Positions 12,721 to 24,879 of a DNA stretch of 64,000 nucleotides are shown piece by piece. Source of the stretch: Guyanagaster necrorhizus (Eukaryota > Basidiomycota > Agaricomycetes > Agaricales > Physalacriaceae); NCBI RefSeq assembly GCF_019112545.1, contig NW_025064908.1, positions 1,838 to 65,837 on the forward strand, written 5' to 3'. The notes under the pieces are model-generated. The model had not been told where the DNA came from, did no database searches, and saw nothing but the letters and a program-made list of their open reading frames with translations. Position numbers and translations under genes: made by a program. Each line of letters begins with the position of its first letter. The first letter of the stretch is position 1.

Positions 12721-13432
12721 ACACCCACACTAACCGTCCTTTTCTCCAAATCAGACTCGAGGCGTGTCTTCATCCAAGGATGATTGGTAGATAACCATGT
12801 AGAACGGGACATGGTATCTCGTGGGCGAAATCCCTGCGCCGCGTACAAAGGCCCCACTCGGACCGAGACTGCTTAGCCCTCCATGCGATGGCTATCATAT
12901 GCGCGAACACCCGACACCGACACCGACACCGCAGTGTCCAATCTTCCCCCGCAGTCCCACCAACGTAATAAACGCTCTCGTGAAAAAAAAAAGTACTTGA
13001 CGACCGCCATCATAGAACGACGACCCCCCCGCCCTAGTCTATTCCTCCCAATATAGACATCTCTCCAACACGCCCACCTCTTTGCCCATTCCCGCTCCCC
13101 TATCCTGGGTATACGCCCTCACATACATATATGAACTCGGGTAAGTGCTATGCCGTGGGCTCCTACTTAATAGAGATGTGTCCCCATATGAAATAAAGTT
13201 GTGGGTCCGTGAAGTCGCTTTTGATTGCAAGACTAAGAGTAATGTAATCGTTCATTATTTGAAACGTTCCCATCTTCCATCATTTCGTCAGCGGCAAAGG
13301 TGGGTGGGAGCGTTGATATATTGAAGCGGAGAAGCAGCTAGAAAGGCGGGATGAGGAGGAAACAAGAGGTCTAGTAAATTTACGAAGAGTAGGAAGGTCG
13401 AGCAGGAGAAAGGAATCGTCGACGTTGAGTTC

Positions 13433-14070
13433 AAAGTGCGTCGGAGCCGTGAACGCCTGAGAAAAGATCCTCACTCCAGATATTCCGGGCGGTCGTGGGA
13501 AAGGTGGTTATTGCTCTTTGTAGAGTGCTCCGCCTTCGTTGGCACCGGACGAGTTTCAAATACCGATTGATCTACAAATCGTCGTTTCAGGTTCCCGCTC
13601 CCGCCTCGATCTTCTCCTCTAACCAATTCAGAATCCAACTCTTAATCTTAATAGGGGCTACCAGTTCCTCCGTTCTGAAAAGAAAGACCTCAGAGTCACA
13701 GGACTGCGCATAGGAATTCACTTTGTCCCTCCTCGTAATTCAATAGCTCCCGTTTACGTTTTAGTCTGCACCTCTTCTTTAAGATCGACGCGCGTCGTTA
13801 TAACGATGTACATGTTTCAGATCAAGTCTCCCGCTCAGGTTCCCTCCCACTCATTCAATCGCTCCATTCACCTCGACGCTGTGTCTGAATTTACGCACCA
13901 TTCCCTCCCAAACTAGAGTCGAGGTGCATGATTCGATCCTAGCGCAGCACTGTATTCTAAGGTGACGCATCCGCAGTGTCTACCCACTCTTCCTCGAATT
14001 GAGAGCGCAGTCTCTCCAACGTAACAAACGCCCTCTCGTAAAAACGTACTTGACGACAGCCATCATAGCA
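13433..14070 (+). repeat. dispersed non-coding repeat, copy B
   Basis: Direct-orientation partner of copy A. It is also the better partner of copy C: GAGTCGAGGTGCATGATTCG (13916-13935), the words GACGCATCCGCAGTGTCTACCC, and GAGAGCGCAGTCTCTCCAACGT all recur inverted at 18270-18385. A further partial copy of the tail and of GTCGCTTTTGATT (also at 13215) is at 14260-14430. Confidence 0.75.
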
Positions 14071-15665
14071 CGACTCCTCCCATCACAGCAGTACTCTATT
14101 TCACGGTCGCATCGCATCTTTCTCCCTCCTTCTCCTCTTCTTCCCTCTCTCGTAGTACACCAGGCCTCCTGATTGATGTTCAGTTTCCCTTCCTGAAGTG
14201 AAAAGAAAGTAAAGCACAGTCCCTCAGCCCGGGACCTACGCGTAATAATTCGAAACCTAGATGGCTATCATGCGCGCCACCCCCGACGGTATACATATAA
14301 CATGCTCTCGTGAAAACCCACCTGACGACTGCCATCAAAGTTCAACGAAACCCAATCATAGTACCATGACGTCGCTTTTGATTCCAAGCGTAAGAGGAAG
14401 ATGAGTAAATCGTTCAAACAGAGGACACAGCAAACACAGCAAAACGTGATATCCTGAAACGGAGGAAGGCAGACGCCGAGGAACAAAGCACTCTTTAGTC
14501 AAACAGCAAGTTAGATCCATAGCCACACCGATTGGGGGGTCGTCATAGCACGACGACCCTCCCAATCGTTCCCTCCTACAGACACCGCCTTTGCTCCAAA
14601 GTATTGCCTGCCTCTCTTGCTGCGCCCTCGGATAACCACCCCCCCCATCACCCCGTCCCGTGCCGTCCCAGAACAAAGACAAGGGACGGGAGCCAGGGGA
14701 CAGAGAGATTGAAACAACAATCAGGAAGAACATGTAAAACGTGAGTCATCGTTGGCGAAACTGAGAGAGACCGAACGGTGGAACAAGTAAACGGCCAAGG
14801 CGAAAAGAACGGCACGCCGTTATCTTGACGTCGGGCCGAGCATGTAAGAAAAAGAGCGTAGTTTTTTTTTTTCCGGTGGAGGAAAGGGCAGGGCGGGGAG
14901 GGTTGTACATGTACACCAACCGCGAAACATGTGAGCACAGATACCGATTTTCCCCAAGTGACTGTCTGTCAGCCCAGCTTGTCGTCTCTAAAAAAAGAAA
15001 AAAGAGGCTTCTCTTCAGGACTGCGCTGTGCACACAGTCCCAGTATCTCCCCAGGCCCACTCGAGAACGTAGATATACACTGAAGCTGAAGATAGACCCC
15101 TCGTTGTCGGCCGTACTTTAGGACTGTGCCCGGTCATCGATTAGAACGAATTTTGCAAAGGAGGGGGCGGTACAAGAGAAAAGAGAAGAAGCTTTCCGTG
15201 GTTGATTAGAAAGAAACTCGCCGCTCCCCGTGTAAGGTACTGGAAGGAAAAAAAAAAAAACTCCAAGATATAAATGTACCCGAGAATAAAGAAAGACCCC
15301 CCCTCCTAGAACAGAAGGGGCCCCATTTGATTCAGGTGGCGGCGGTTTTTGAGAATGCAGATGTTCCAGAGCCGAGCCTCAACCGAGAATTCAGCGTAAG
15401 CCCATGATAAACTTACCCGAAACCGGCTACCGGCTAACTCAAAACCCGAATGCCAGCTCACTTGCATTGAATAAATACGGATTTTGCGTCATCCATACAG
15501 ATTATCTACTTCAATCAAATTAAAAAAAAAAAGACAATGCTCAATGCGGGAAAACGAGCGTAAGGTGGGCTTCGAGTCCGAAAGAAGGTTACGAGAGGAT
15601 ATACAACAGAGCGGCGGGGGTTCTACATATTTTGCAGGAGGGTATAACGAAACGGGGTTGGATGC

Positions 15666-16565
15666 TCAGACCATCATAGCAAAGGCGGCAGCACCAGGAG
15701 CCCCCCCACCACCGACGATCATCCCCTCATAGGCATCATACCCTCCACTCCTCGGTCTCTGATACGCGTCAAACGCAGGAGGCGGCGCAGCGAATCGTTT
15801 CTCCTCAAAGAAGGGTTGGGCGGACCCTCCATAGTAAGCAGCAGCAGCAGCGGGAGCCACGATCGGCGTATAGTTCTCATACCCCATCTGCGGGTTCTCA
15901 AAGTGCATGTTAGTCGGGCTCGCAATGACAGGAGAGCGCCCGTGTCCGTGTCCATGTGCGTGAGGGTGGTGGCCGTGGTACATGGTGGTCGCGGTCGGAG
16001 GTGGCGGGGGAGGAGCGTCATCGTACCCACTACCCATAGGCCCATCCTCGTCGGCATAGTCCTCCTCCTCACCAGCGACACCGAGGACCTCCAGCTCGCC
16101 CGAGATGATCATCCCGAAGCCTTCGCCACGCACAGGCTCCTCGACCCGTGGCACAGCAGCGCGGTCCCTCCATTCGTTGAGCTCCCGTCTGAGAGCGTCG
16201 GCCTCCATCTTCATCGCGCGAAGCTCGCGGGCTGCGAGGAGGCGATGACGCCGGGAAGCGTGCACGTGCGCGATGGAGGAGTTGACGATGCTGGATTTGG
16301 AGGGGCGGCGGATCTGGGAGAGATTGGGAAGAAGCGCGGCGAGGTCGAGGAAGCGGCCGTTGAGGGTCTCACGGCGCTGGCGCTCGACAGCATTATGGGT
16401 GGCACGGCGTTCAGCGGTGTTGGCGCGGCGGGAGGGTTTGCGTTTGCTGGGGGCAATGCTGGGCGGGGCGGCAGCGTCGGGGGAGAGTGGGAGGGTGGGG
16501 CTGGTGGGTGTGCGGGGGTTGGAAGAGTCCGAGTTGTCGGAAGCGGGAGAGTTGGGGTGGGACAT
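15666..16565 (-). CDS. bHLH transcription factor with leucine-zipper-like extension
   Basis: An intact single-exon ORF of 299 residues. The N-terminus (1-40) is Ser/Pro-rich, with SP/TP repeats that could be phosphorylation sites. A basic patch (KRKPSRR, 41-47) is a likely nuclear signal. The basic region at 52-65 (ERRATHNAVERQRR) has the His-Glu-Arg residues that contact E-boxes (CANNTG), and its arginine pattern fits CACGTG-type binders. Helix 1 spans about 66-81 (ETLNGRFLDLAALLPNL), the loop 82-88, and helix 2 89-112 (SIVNSSIAHVHASRR). A heptad Leu pattern continues to about 130. The C-terminal half is acidic, then rich in His/Gly/Pro, typical of disordered activation regions. It acts in the nucleus as a dimer. 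The gene stands alone, with about 6 kb of non-coding DNA on each side, at the mirror point of a long inverted repeat. I cannot name an orthologue. Confidence 0.92.
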   Translation of the reverse strand: MSHPNSPASDNSDSSNPRTPTSPTLPLSPDAAAPPSIAPSKRKPSRRANTAERRATHNAVERQRRETLNGRFLDLAALLPNLSQIRRPSKSSIVNSSIAHVHASRRHRLLAARELRAMKMEADALRRELNEWRDRAAVPRVEEPVRGEGFGMIISGELEVLGVAGEEEDYADEDGPMGSGYDDAPPPPPPTATTMYHGHHPHAHGHGHGRSPVIASPTNMHFENPQMGYENYTPIVAPAAAAAYYGGSAQPFFEEKRFAAPPPAFDAYQRPRSGGYDAYEGMIVGGGGAPGAAAFAMMV

Positions 16566-16593
16566 TGTCGCGAGCTGGGCTCAAGCGTTGCTG

Positions 16594-16618
16594 CTGATGA
16601 TGATGATGATGATAATGA
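16594..16618. repeat. GAT microsatellite in the bHLH 5' leader
   Basis: A run of (GAT)n with one interruption, 29 bases upstream of the bHLH start codon (read as ATC on the coding strand). It probably lies in the 5' leader and is expected to vary in length between strains. Confidence 0.8.
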
Positions 16619-17099
16619 TAAAAGTGTGTTCGGTGTGGGCGGAAAGTGAGGAGCCGGCAAGGGTCGCGAGATCTGTAAGTGATCAATGCTAGTTGCTAGT
16701 TGGAAGCTGTTCAACCGTACTCACTCCAGGCGTTATCCTTAACCGACGAGGTTTAGCGGGAGGGAGAGGGGGAGAAGGGGGAAGGAGGTAAAACGAGCGA
16801 AGCGATAAGGGGAAGAGAGGATCACTGGGGGGGAGGCAAGCTTTTACTTTTCGTTCCTCGATCCTCTCCTAGTTATCTGGCCCCCACGAGAGATGCCCGT
16901 ACACACGCACAAATACACAAACACGCACAAACTCGAACCAGTTTGCTTCGGCCCTAGATCGGGTGCCGGATCTTCGGTCACAGTGGCGCAATCTAACCAA
17001 CCTGTCGTCGCCCTTCTATCATCAACGTTAATCATGGATCGTAACCCCCGATGACCGAATACCCTCCCGACATTTCACCCCCCACCCCCCCCTTCGCCC

Positions 17100-20000
17100 C
17101 TCCTCTTACGTCCCCGGGCCGCCTCCGTCGGAAAAAACTACGCTTTTTTTCAATGCCCAGGCTAGGCTCGGCTGCTCGTCCCACCGTCTATCTCACATAG
17201 CCAGGCCTCAATCCGACGGACAAGATACGGCGCCGTTCTCTTCACCTTGGGCGTTTACTTTCCACCTTTGCCTTTCCCTGCACTGCGACGCTTAGATGAG
17301 ATGCGGTCTTTCAGTTTCGAGTTGTAGACACCAACAGCTCTCACACGCTGCTTGCCAACGATGACTCGCGTTTTAATCCTACCGACTTGACTCTGATCAC
17401 TGAGGTCAGAGCTCTTTGTTTTAATCTGCCTCCCCCTTCTTTCGCCTCTCCTCTCCCTGTATGCCGGGGATGGGAACACGGCTCCCGTCCTCGCTCGTGC
17501 GTCTTCTTTCCCAGGACGGAATGATGCGCGAACGGAATGATGGATGCTGGTGAATGATGGATGACTCTTACGAATAATGACCCACGATCGCATTCATCCG
17601 GACACAGCTCATAGGCAAGGGGACGTTCTGACGGGAAGAGTTTGCTGCTCGATGAGTATTTTTAACGATGACGTCGACTAGTGAGTGTGTGTCTGTTCTT
17701 GTTTCTCTCATCCTTCCTTGTCCACTTCAATGTATCAAACGCTCCCACCTTTACCGTGCTGATGAATACGAAAGATGGGAACATTATTGGCAAATGATTT
17801 CAACGATTCCTCTTGGAATCCAAACCATCTTCACGGACCCAAAAATTTATTCGATATCGGACAATCTTTCCCATCATCACAGAGGATAATGCTCACAGAA
17901 TTCGAATAAGGACTCACAATCTCACAGAGTCATGATGGGAGCATTTTGGCGCTGGTGAGTACTACTACTACTACTTGCGGCTTGACTCGTCATCCCGGCC
18001 GGCTCTGCGTGTCCTCTAGCCGGAATGATGCGCTCACGGAATGATGCGATGATATATCCCCGCATACAAAATGATGGGAAACGCCCTACCTGATTTAACT
18101 CTTCCTCTTCCTCTTACTCAAATGCGACTTTATGGAATCCCTATTAAGGAATAGCACTTAACAGACTCCATATGTCTATCTGAGCACAACCGCGCAGCAA
18201 GCAAACGATATCCAGAATAGCTGAGCGGGAATGGGAAAAGAGGCAGGCGATGCTTCGAACGTCTTTTTCCCACGTTGGAGAGACTGCGCTCTCAATTCAA
18301 GGAAGGGTGGGTAGACACTGCGGATGCGTCACCTTGGAATAGAGTGCTGCGCTGGGATCGAATCCTGCACCTCGACTCTGGTTTGGGGGGGAAAAAATCG
18401 TGCATAAATAGACACGGCGTCGAGTTGAACGGCGTGAGGGATGTCGGAAAAACTGAGTGTCAATCAGGCACAGCGCCACCCCCGACTAGCAACGCTCGTC
18501 GATAAGCTGGCAGTCCCCTATTCAGACTAAAGATCGAGGGCGGGAAGCGAGAACCTGAAACGCGTTGGGGCCCGATTTTAGATCCGCCATCGGGGGACTC
18601 TGTATCTGAACGAAGGCGGAGTACCCTCCTATAAAGAGCAATGATAAGAAAAAAGTTCGAAAACTTGCATGTCAGACAGTTGGCGCGACTCGTCGAAATT
18701 ATATTGGATATTTATTTCGATGATGCGTACACAAAATATAAATAGCCGAGGGTTTAGTATTTTCCCTAGTTAGTACCTATTTGGGCGGTCTTTACTGTTT
18801 CTTTTTATCGCCCAGGGATCAAAGCAACGGGACAGATCAGGCCATAAAATCGCCGCCGGTACCCGTTATGCATGTGTGGGGGTTGGCGCGTCTCACTCTA
18901 TGGCTCATGCTCAGGTTTTGATCTGGAAAAACGCTTTTGTAGATCCCTGATTTCATCGTTATGCCAAACTGAAGATGCGTAAATGTTACACGGGAGCTAG
19001 TAGATCAACTGAATTCCTGACGTCGCCCGATGCTCTACAACAGCTGCCCCCTACAACGGCCATCTGTCTAGAACAAGGAAACGAACGAACGAACGAGGGT
19101 GGATGGTAAGACTTTACGCTGCCTCTTCACTCATCCATCCATTCGAAATGTTGGGCGGTATCGGTATCTCTATCTCCCTTTCTCTTGTTTTATATATATA
19201 TAAGACCTTCGCTCCTCAACTCTTGGCCTCTTCGTGTGGGCCCTCACTCATACAGGGCAGGGGAGAAGACGACGCTCGTCACCCATCTGCGTTACACTGA
19301 AATTGACCAAAACAGGGCCGTCAAGGACCTTTTTCTTTTCTTCCATACACTACTGCAGAAGAAGCTGCTTCGTCGGGCGGTACAGAATACAGAAAGATCA
19401 CGAACAGACAAGTAGACTCGAACCAACACTTTTCGCGGGGTTGACGGGCCAGAAGAAAGTTGAATTGAATTGGGAGGAGGTTGTGAGGGAGCAACTTAAT
19501 GTTCCCCGTGCGCAGTCCAAAAGTGTCGGAGGGGGGGAGGGGGGAACTTTTAGTAGAGCTAGATTTGAGGGCGGGGCGGGAGTTGGTTCGGATCGGGATT
19601 CGAGAACTCGGTACCTGAAGTCGTCCGATGGCTTACCGAATATCCCTACAAATATTTGATCCGTATTATGGATCCCAAAAACGGATCCCGAACCGGATGC
19701 CCTGATACGAGATCGGAGGGGTCGGATCCCCCTACCGAATTCTGGACATGCAAGGAAACAGTTTATCCAGATATTACGGAAGAGCGAAAAATAAAATACC
19801 CATTCTAGCACACATAAGCAGTAGCATTTCGTTGCTGCTCGCACCTACGGTCTGAGGAGATCCAGAACGCCGAAATGAATTCCGGGGTCAACGCCTATAC
19901 CCATCCAAGTACTTAAATCGTCGGCCCCTTCTGATTGTGCGGAGTGCGAAACCTTCGTTTTTTTTTCTTTTCTCAGGGCTCCGGTATGGTTATCCCTCTC

Positions 20001-21026
20001 TTCACCCGCTCACTGCTTTACAACCGATTTTGTTTTCGTATTCGTTACGGAAGGGACAGATTTTTTTTTTCCAAAGGCGATGCGAGAATGATCGCCGTCC
20101 CCGCCCCCTTCAATGCTGTGTTGAGAAAGTTCAACTCGCAGATATAGTCCGCAGCCGAGGTGAATGAATTGATAGGCAGCACGGAAGCGGTCGCATACCC
20201 AAAAACCCACTTGCGCGGAGGGGGGGAAACCCCCGAGACAAAAAAAAGCTCACATGAGAACATAAACCTCGCCTTTATGACCAAGCCGGAAGCGCTGCAT
20301 ACAACAAACAGAGATCCACAACAGGGAAAAAGGAACAAGATCATTTTCTTTTTGCTGATGGAAAACTTTATTCTGGCGTGAGAGGGATTGTTCTTTAATT
20401 GCTAGCGGGCAGCGACTCACGTCCCCGTCTGATGTCTCGCAAAATCTACCTGAAGCTGGGCGAGCTCTCGGATCAGCCAAGATGGGATACTGCGCGCTTG
20501 ATCGACATAGGGGACAGGAATGCAATGGGAGAAAATCAGGCGCACCCGCGAATATGTATTGGCAACGCAACGCATCACCGGTGTTTTGTTGGCTGGGCAG
20601 CTTGGGAATAGGGGGATGTTTATATATATATACCCACATCTCTTCGAACAAAGACAAAGACGAATGGGACATTCACGATGCGAAGGGAGCATTTGTTCTG
20701 ATTCTTCAGAACTGCGGTTTGATTGATAATTTTCTTTACGAGAAAGTTTATTATTCTCGTACGGCGGGAAACTGGGGTTGGTTGTTGCAAGTATCAGGGG
20801 ACAAATCTTGGTTCGTCGAGCGGTCGTGTTGTATACGAATTCAGGCCCGCGTCTCAGGTGGGGCAAAAAATGAGATATAGCTTGAACAGCATATACCTGC
20901 GACCTTCCCCCCCCTCTTGCCTGGCAGAAACAACCGGAGGCGAGTCCCGTTTAGAAATACCGGTCGGAATGGAAGCTATTGGTAAATAAATACCACTCGG
21001 GCCGAGGGGTCAAGTTTTCGCCGATC
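17100..21026. repeat. right inner arm of diverged inverted repeat
   Basis: Reverse-complement partner of 10990-14900, block by block as listed there. It occupies the 5' side of the bHLH gene. Unmatched stretches (about 18.65-19.9 kb) hold no recognisable gene. The ORF at 17255-17593 (minus) is basic, but its reading frame is not kept in the opposite arm, so I do not call it. Small simple repeats occur: ACT repeats near 17960 and ACGA repeats near 19080. Confidence 0.75.
18250..18650 (-). repeat. dispersed non-coding repeat, copy C (inverted)
   Basis: On the minus strand the order of blocks is the same as in copies A and B: TTTCAGGTTC (18551-18560), CTCGATCTTTAG, GAATAGGGGACTGCCAGC, CTGATTGACACTCAGTTTTT, then GAGTCGAGGTGCAGGATTCG and the GACGCATCCGCAGTGTC block. 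The central GGATCGAATCC (18355-18365) resembles a pol III B-box, but no A-box is convincing. Confidence 0.7.
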
Positions 21027-23240
21027 TCTCCCACCCCTACTCCTCCTCTAAACTCTAAATCGCACTTCGTTCGAGTCCGGTCCATTCACTGGAATCTTCT
21101 TCGACTTTTAAAAAGAAACGAACAGGGTCTCTTTACTGGAACGTACATTAGGACGCTCTGTGTCATGACGACCGTGGATTTTGGTTCCTGTAGAGTCGTA
21201 CAGGAGCGCGGTCCCAGAAATACCTGGTTGCTCTCGGGTTCACATTTTTCCCGATCGTCCACACCTACAAGCGTACACACCCAGCATTATAATGATCAGC
21301 CCGATTACCGGATGGCTACCTTGTTGTTAACAAACCAGGTCTTGGCTCACATTTTTGTTTGGTTCCAGACCTAAGTACATCTGCCGAGATGAACGATATA
21401 TCCATCAAAAAAGTTCGAATGGAAACCGGAGTCAGAGTCAGAGTACAGGTGGTAGCCTGTTCATCCATCTTCTCTTGCACTGGCGATAGATGTGAGTCTA
21501 CAGTCCTTAACTTCTTGGTACCCTGACTCCAGAGCTCTCGGAATGGATGAGGCATGTTTTCTCTCTCAGTTCGTCAACAGCATTTGACGAATGTAATGCA
21601 TAATTGTCAAGATTGGCAACGAGACGTTCTCCTCGATTCACTTCGACGCGTATTTGCCCCAAAGACCCGGACTGTTCCGTCTCTTCTTATGTAGAAAGCA
21701 GACGGACTTCCGTGTCACGGTTGCAATAGCTCGCGTTCAGTGCCGCTAATAACGTGGGTCTATCTATAGAGCGACCGAAACCTTAACTTGGTCGCTTTGG
21801 GGGACATTGGATCAATGGAGACAACTGTGAGTAGTTTCTACGACTGAAGTGCAGACTGATCTATAGAGAGCAGCACATCCGTGATAAGATTTAGACGTGA
21901 CGTCTTTCCAGGCTCGGAGGCAGTTCTGAGCGCAATTGGAAGGGCACGTGGAGTAGATGAACCTAAACGGACGCATCCCTCACTACCGTACATGTGGATA
22001 GGATTTCAAATCGCAAGTTGACCCGTGACGACAACGCTTTCATGCGATGACATCAATGTCGTTCTGCGACTCCGATGAGGTTCCTCCTACATCTCAAACA
22101 CGGTAAAAAAAAAGTGTTCAATCCCTCTTGATCTCTCGGCAAGTTCTCCGAAATATTGGAGTACGTGACACGCAAGGTCTTCCTCATTTTTGCTTTGACG
22201 TTCTTTCATGTTAGACCCTGGGAGATGAACCCAGCCTCAGCCTACTTCGAAAAGAAAGCAACCGCATAGGTCCCTTCGCCCGTAATCTTCTCTACTCTCA
22301 AAAAGCCTCAGTTCCGAAAACAAATTCCCCGTCGAGCCCTAGAAGATCGGGACAATACATCAGGATATTATCGCTCTGGGAATGCACGGGGGCTTCTTGG
22401 TTGGCCCTTCAACGAAAACGTTTCATATACCGTGGAACGATGCCATGACCTCGCGCAACAGGACAGAGCAGCCGTCCAAGATAGGTGTAGGGATACGCTC
22501 GTTTCTATGGCGGGCCTCTCGGAATCTATAATGGTACAATCATTCCGTATGTAGTTTGACGAGTTTGTGCGCTTCGTCCGTTCCAGGATCGATTCTTCCG
22601 GTCAGATTACAGTTTCTTCAGGGATGGCCTGTGCTGATGTAGGAACCCGAAGCCAGATTATTGTGAGACGCTTCTCAAGTGCCGTACTTCAGACCATTCC
22701 ATCTGTGGTAACCTTGCCTTTGATATTTGAGTAGACTACATGTACGATGCACCATAAGATTGTGGAACCTATCTTTTCAGCTATGAAGACCCCATGTTGT
22801 CACAGCTCAAGTCCAGAAAACCATGTGTATTTGCTGGTCGATGTGGATATGGGGAATGGAAGAGACTGACCAGCACACGAGGATTATGAATCAGGAGGTG
22901 TGCAGAGACCTAATGATTTGTGAAGAAGAGATAGGCATAGATGATGAATATGTATATTGGTAACCCACAACACACCTCGTTATGGGCGAAGACGCAGGGG
23001 CAGAGTACGCTGAGGCTACTTAGAACTATACCACTACTCTTTGCTATGTTATTTTGCTTTACAACTTTATGGAAGGCATAACTTTCGTGTGTAATTCTAT
23101 GTATCTTTCTCGTGGTGCTACATTGGTGATTCTATATTATAATCATACTACCTACAAAATAAAAGAGAAAAAAAGGGAAAACATGACTTGTCTACCCGCC
23201 CTTTTGTTCCTCACCTGTCGAGCCGGCGGCTTCTTCCGGG
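21027..23240. other. gene-free spacer
   Basis: Only short, low-quality ORFs. No splice-consistent coding, RNA gene or repeat recognised. It sits where the right arm of the mirror-image locus is about 1.8 kb longer than the left. Confidence 0.5.
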
Positions 23241-23244
23241 GCAA

Positions 23245-23589
23245 GCAGACAGGCATAGAAAACATCGAATATGTCCCCCGCGGCTTTCCGTTCGAAAACG
23301 ACGCTATCAAGGGACGACAGACGCGCGGGCCAGATCGCCTGCTAGGCCGCACTGTGCCGTGATGATGCTCCAGTATTGGTGTCTCCTCTTCACGGTCCTC
23401 ATCTATGGCCGCCTCGCAACATTCACACGATGGCTCTGCTCCGGTGCGTTTCTCCGCAGGCGGTTCGAATATACTGCTAAGGACCCCTCGTTGGTTTATT
23501 CAAACATTTTACAAGCATTTCGCGCAGGAGCAACTACGAAAGATAACACTATTTCTCTTGCAGTTGCAGATGACGACTTGACGCTGTAG
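23245..23589 (+). pseudogene. FunK1-type kinase relic (N-terminal fragment)
   Basis: A short remnant of the segment that precedes the catalytic core in fungal-type (FunK1) kinases. PFENDAIKGRQTRG (about 23290-23331) matches PFDSNSIEGMETPGQ of the kinase copies near 53 and 59 kb. After a frame change, MMLQYWCLLFTVLIYGRLA followed by TFTRWLCSGAF and DPSLVYS matches MMLQYRSHLFTILICGQFA, RFIRWDRTRAI and DPDLVSD. No catalytic residues are left. It lies on the opposite strand to the other copies, about 28 kb away, and is more diverged, so it is an older copy. Confidence 0.7.
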
Positions 23590-24879
23590 AGTCCAGCGAA
23601 ATGTCCGATTTCTAAAAACAGATTTGCGGTATGGTGATGAAGTTCGTGCTAAGCCGAATACAGGGACTGACATCGAGGAGCAAAAGCTTTAGTTTTCATT
23701 TTCATATTTTGATATGGAATAGCTGTTGTATTTTCTTGCAGACTAAGAGCATAGCGGCAGCTCAAATCAGTCATATATCCGATACGTGAAGAAAAGTTTC
23801 AAATCATCCGCAGTCTGAGTCATATATATAGCCTTTCCTCCTCTTGACAACACTCTATTCGCAAGAATCCGAACTCGAGTTCATTCAAGCGCTGTAAAAT
23901 CTAGCTGGAGTCATAAAACCCAGATCCTCTCAATTTGGAAGCGCTTCACCTCAGTTTTCCTTTTAATGGAAATGGGACATAATATTTCGGCGCCAGTATT
24001 CGTGAAACGCTTGATGATCGCTAAACAATTTTTTAGCCACTCTAACTTCTCTAGAAGTACTGACAGTAAAAACGACATCCAAGAATGTCGTTGAGTCTTC
24101 AATAAAACAAAGGCGTCGCTGATCTGATGGAGGTTGATTCAGATTCGATTCCCTACTGATCCTGAATCTTTGCCAATCTTTGGAATCTGGCCTAGAATTT
24201 ACATTATTCATTGACGGTCTAAAGGCCAGTCCAGACTTCGCTTATCGGTAGATATCGTCCTCAAAGGGAGGGTTCTCCTTTAATGTCACGCTTTCCGTTC
24301 CGTTCCGTTTGCGGAGATATCAGTGTTATACCAATCAATCATTCATGAATACGGTTATGTCTGTTATATTGCAGGCTTCGCCGTTGCCCCGTGAAAAGAC
24401 CCAACTTATTCTGGGGATTGATGAAGATCCGATGTTCGAAGCGGCAGGTGCTTCCCTTGTCATGTCCTTATACGTCTACCTCTGCATTTCTCCCATGTCG
24501 TGCTCCAACACATTAAACATTTATTGATGGGGACAAGCCCCATATTAATCGTGACTGCTGGCAGCACAATATAAGAATGAAGTTGAACGCTCTGTACTCT
24601 GTTACTCGCGGTCGCCTTAACTCCCACCGTCCACCGTCCACATCAAGACGAAAGAGATCAAAATAAACTTTCAGTCTGTTCAAAACAGCGTCATTATGCG
24701 ATTAGTTCACAGATTCGCTGACCAGCAAGTGCTGCCATCGATAGCAGTGAACACCAAATTGGTAAATAAAACGGAGTGATCATTTCTGTAAGTATTGTCA
24801 CACCAAGCAGCCCGTTCAACGGTCATAAATAGCCCTTCGAACTTCTAAAGTTCTATATGGACCAACCATCCGAAAGATA
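23590..24879. other. 3' flank of intact MFS gene; outer arm
   Basis: 24120-24640 is homologous, inverted, to 9190-9710. On the minus strand 23963-24211 encodes 82 residues of ordinary composition (ending YWRRNIMSHFH). On the plus strand 24309-24527 is open. Neither is recognisable, and neither is kept open in the other arm. Confidence 0.4.

Larger units (their letters stand above)
10990..14900. repeat. left inner arm of diverged inverted repeat
   Basis: Non-coding sequence matching the reverse complement of about 17100-21026 in collinear blocks. Paired blocks: 10990-11020 with 20996-21026; 11170-11215 with 20690-20760; 11287-11311 with 20569-20593 (25 of 25 bases); 11560-11610 with 20355-20411; 12033-12065 with 20060-20100; 12187-12220 with 19955-19985; 13583-13620 and 13925-14030 with 18538-18562 and 18280-18370; 14736-14810 with 17235-17375; 14850-14880 with 17120-17150. 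The position sums of paired bases stay near 31,880-32,300, which puts the mirror point near 16.05 kb, inside the bHLH gene. Matching blocks look roughly 65-85% identical, with gaps between them. No protein coding is conserved between the arms. Confidence 0.75.

Noticed and set aside
15816..16649. 277-codon plus-strand ORF and other long ORFs opposite the bHLH gene.
   Set aside because: Shadows of a GC-rich coding region; composition is low-complexity Val/Gly/Arg and the bHLH frame is clearly the real one.
18355..18365. B-box-like GGATCGAATCC suggesting a pol III gene in repeat copy C.
   Set aside because: No matching A-box at the right distance and no tRNA fold; the word is just part of the repeat block shared with copy B.
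19398..19844. 148-codon minus-strand ORF in the right arm.
   Set aside because: Ser/Pro/Arg-rich, no domain, not conserved in the opposite arm; covered by non-coding repeat and polypurine tracts.
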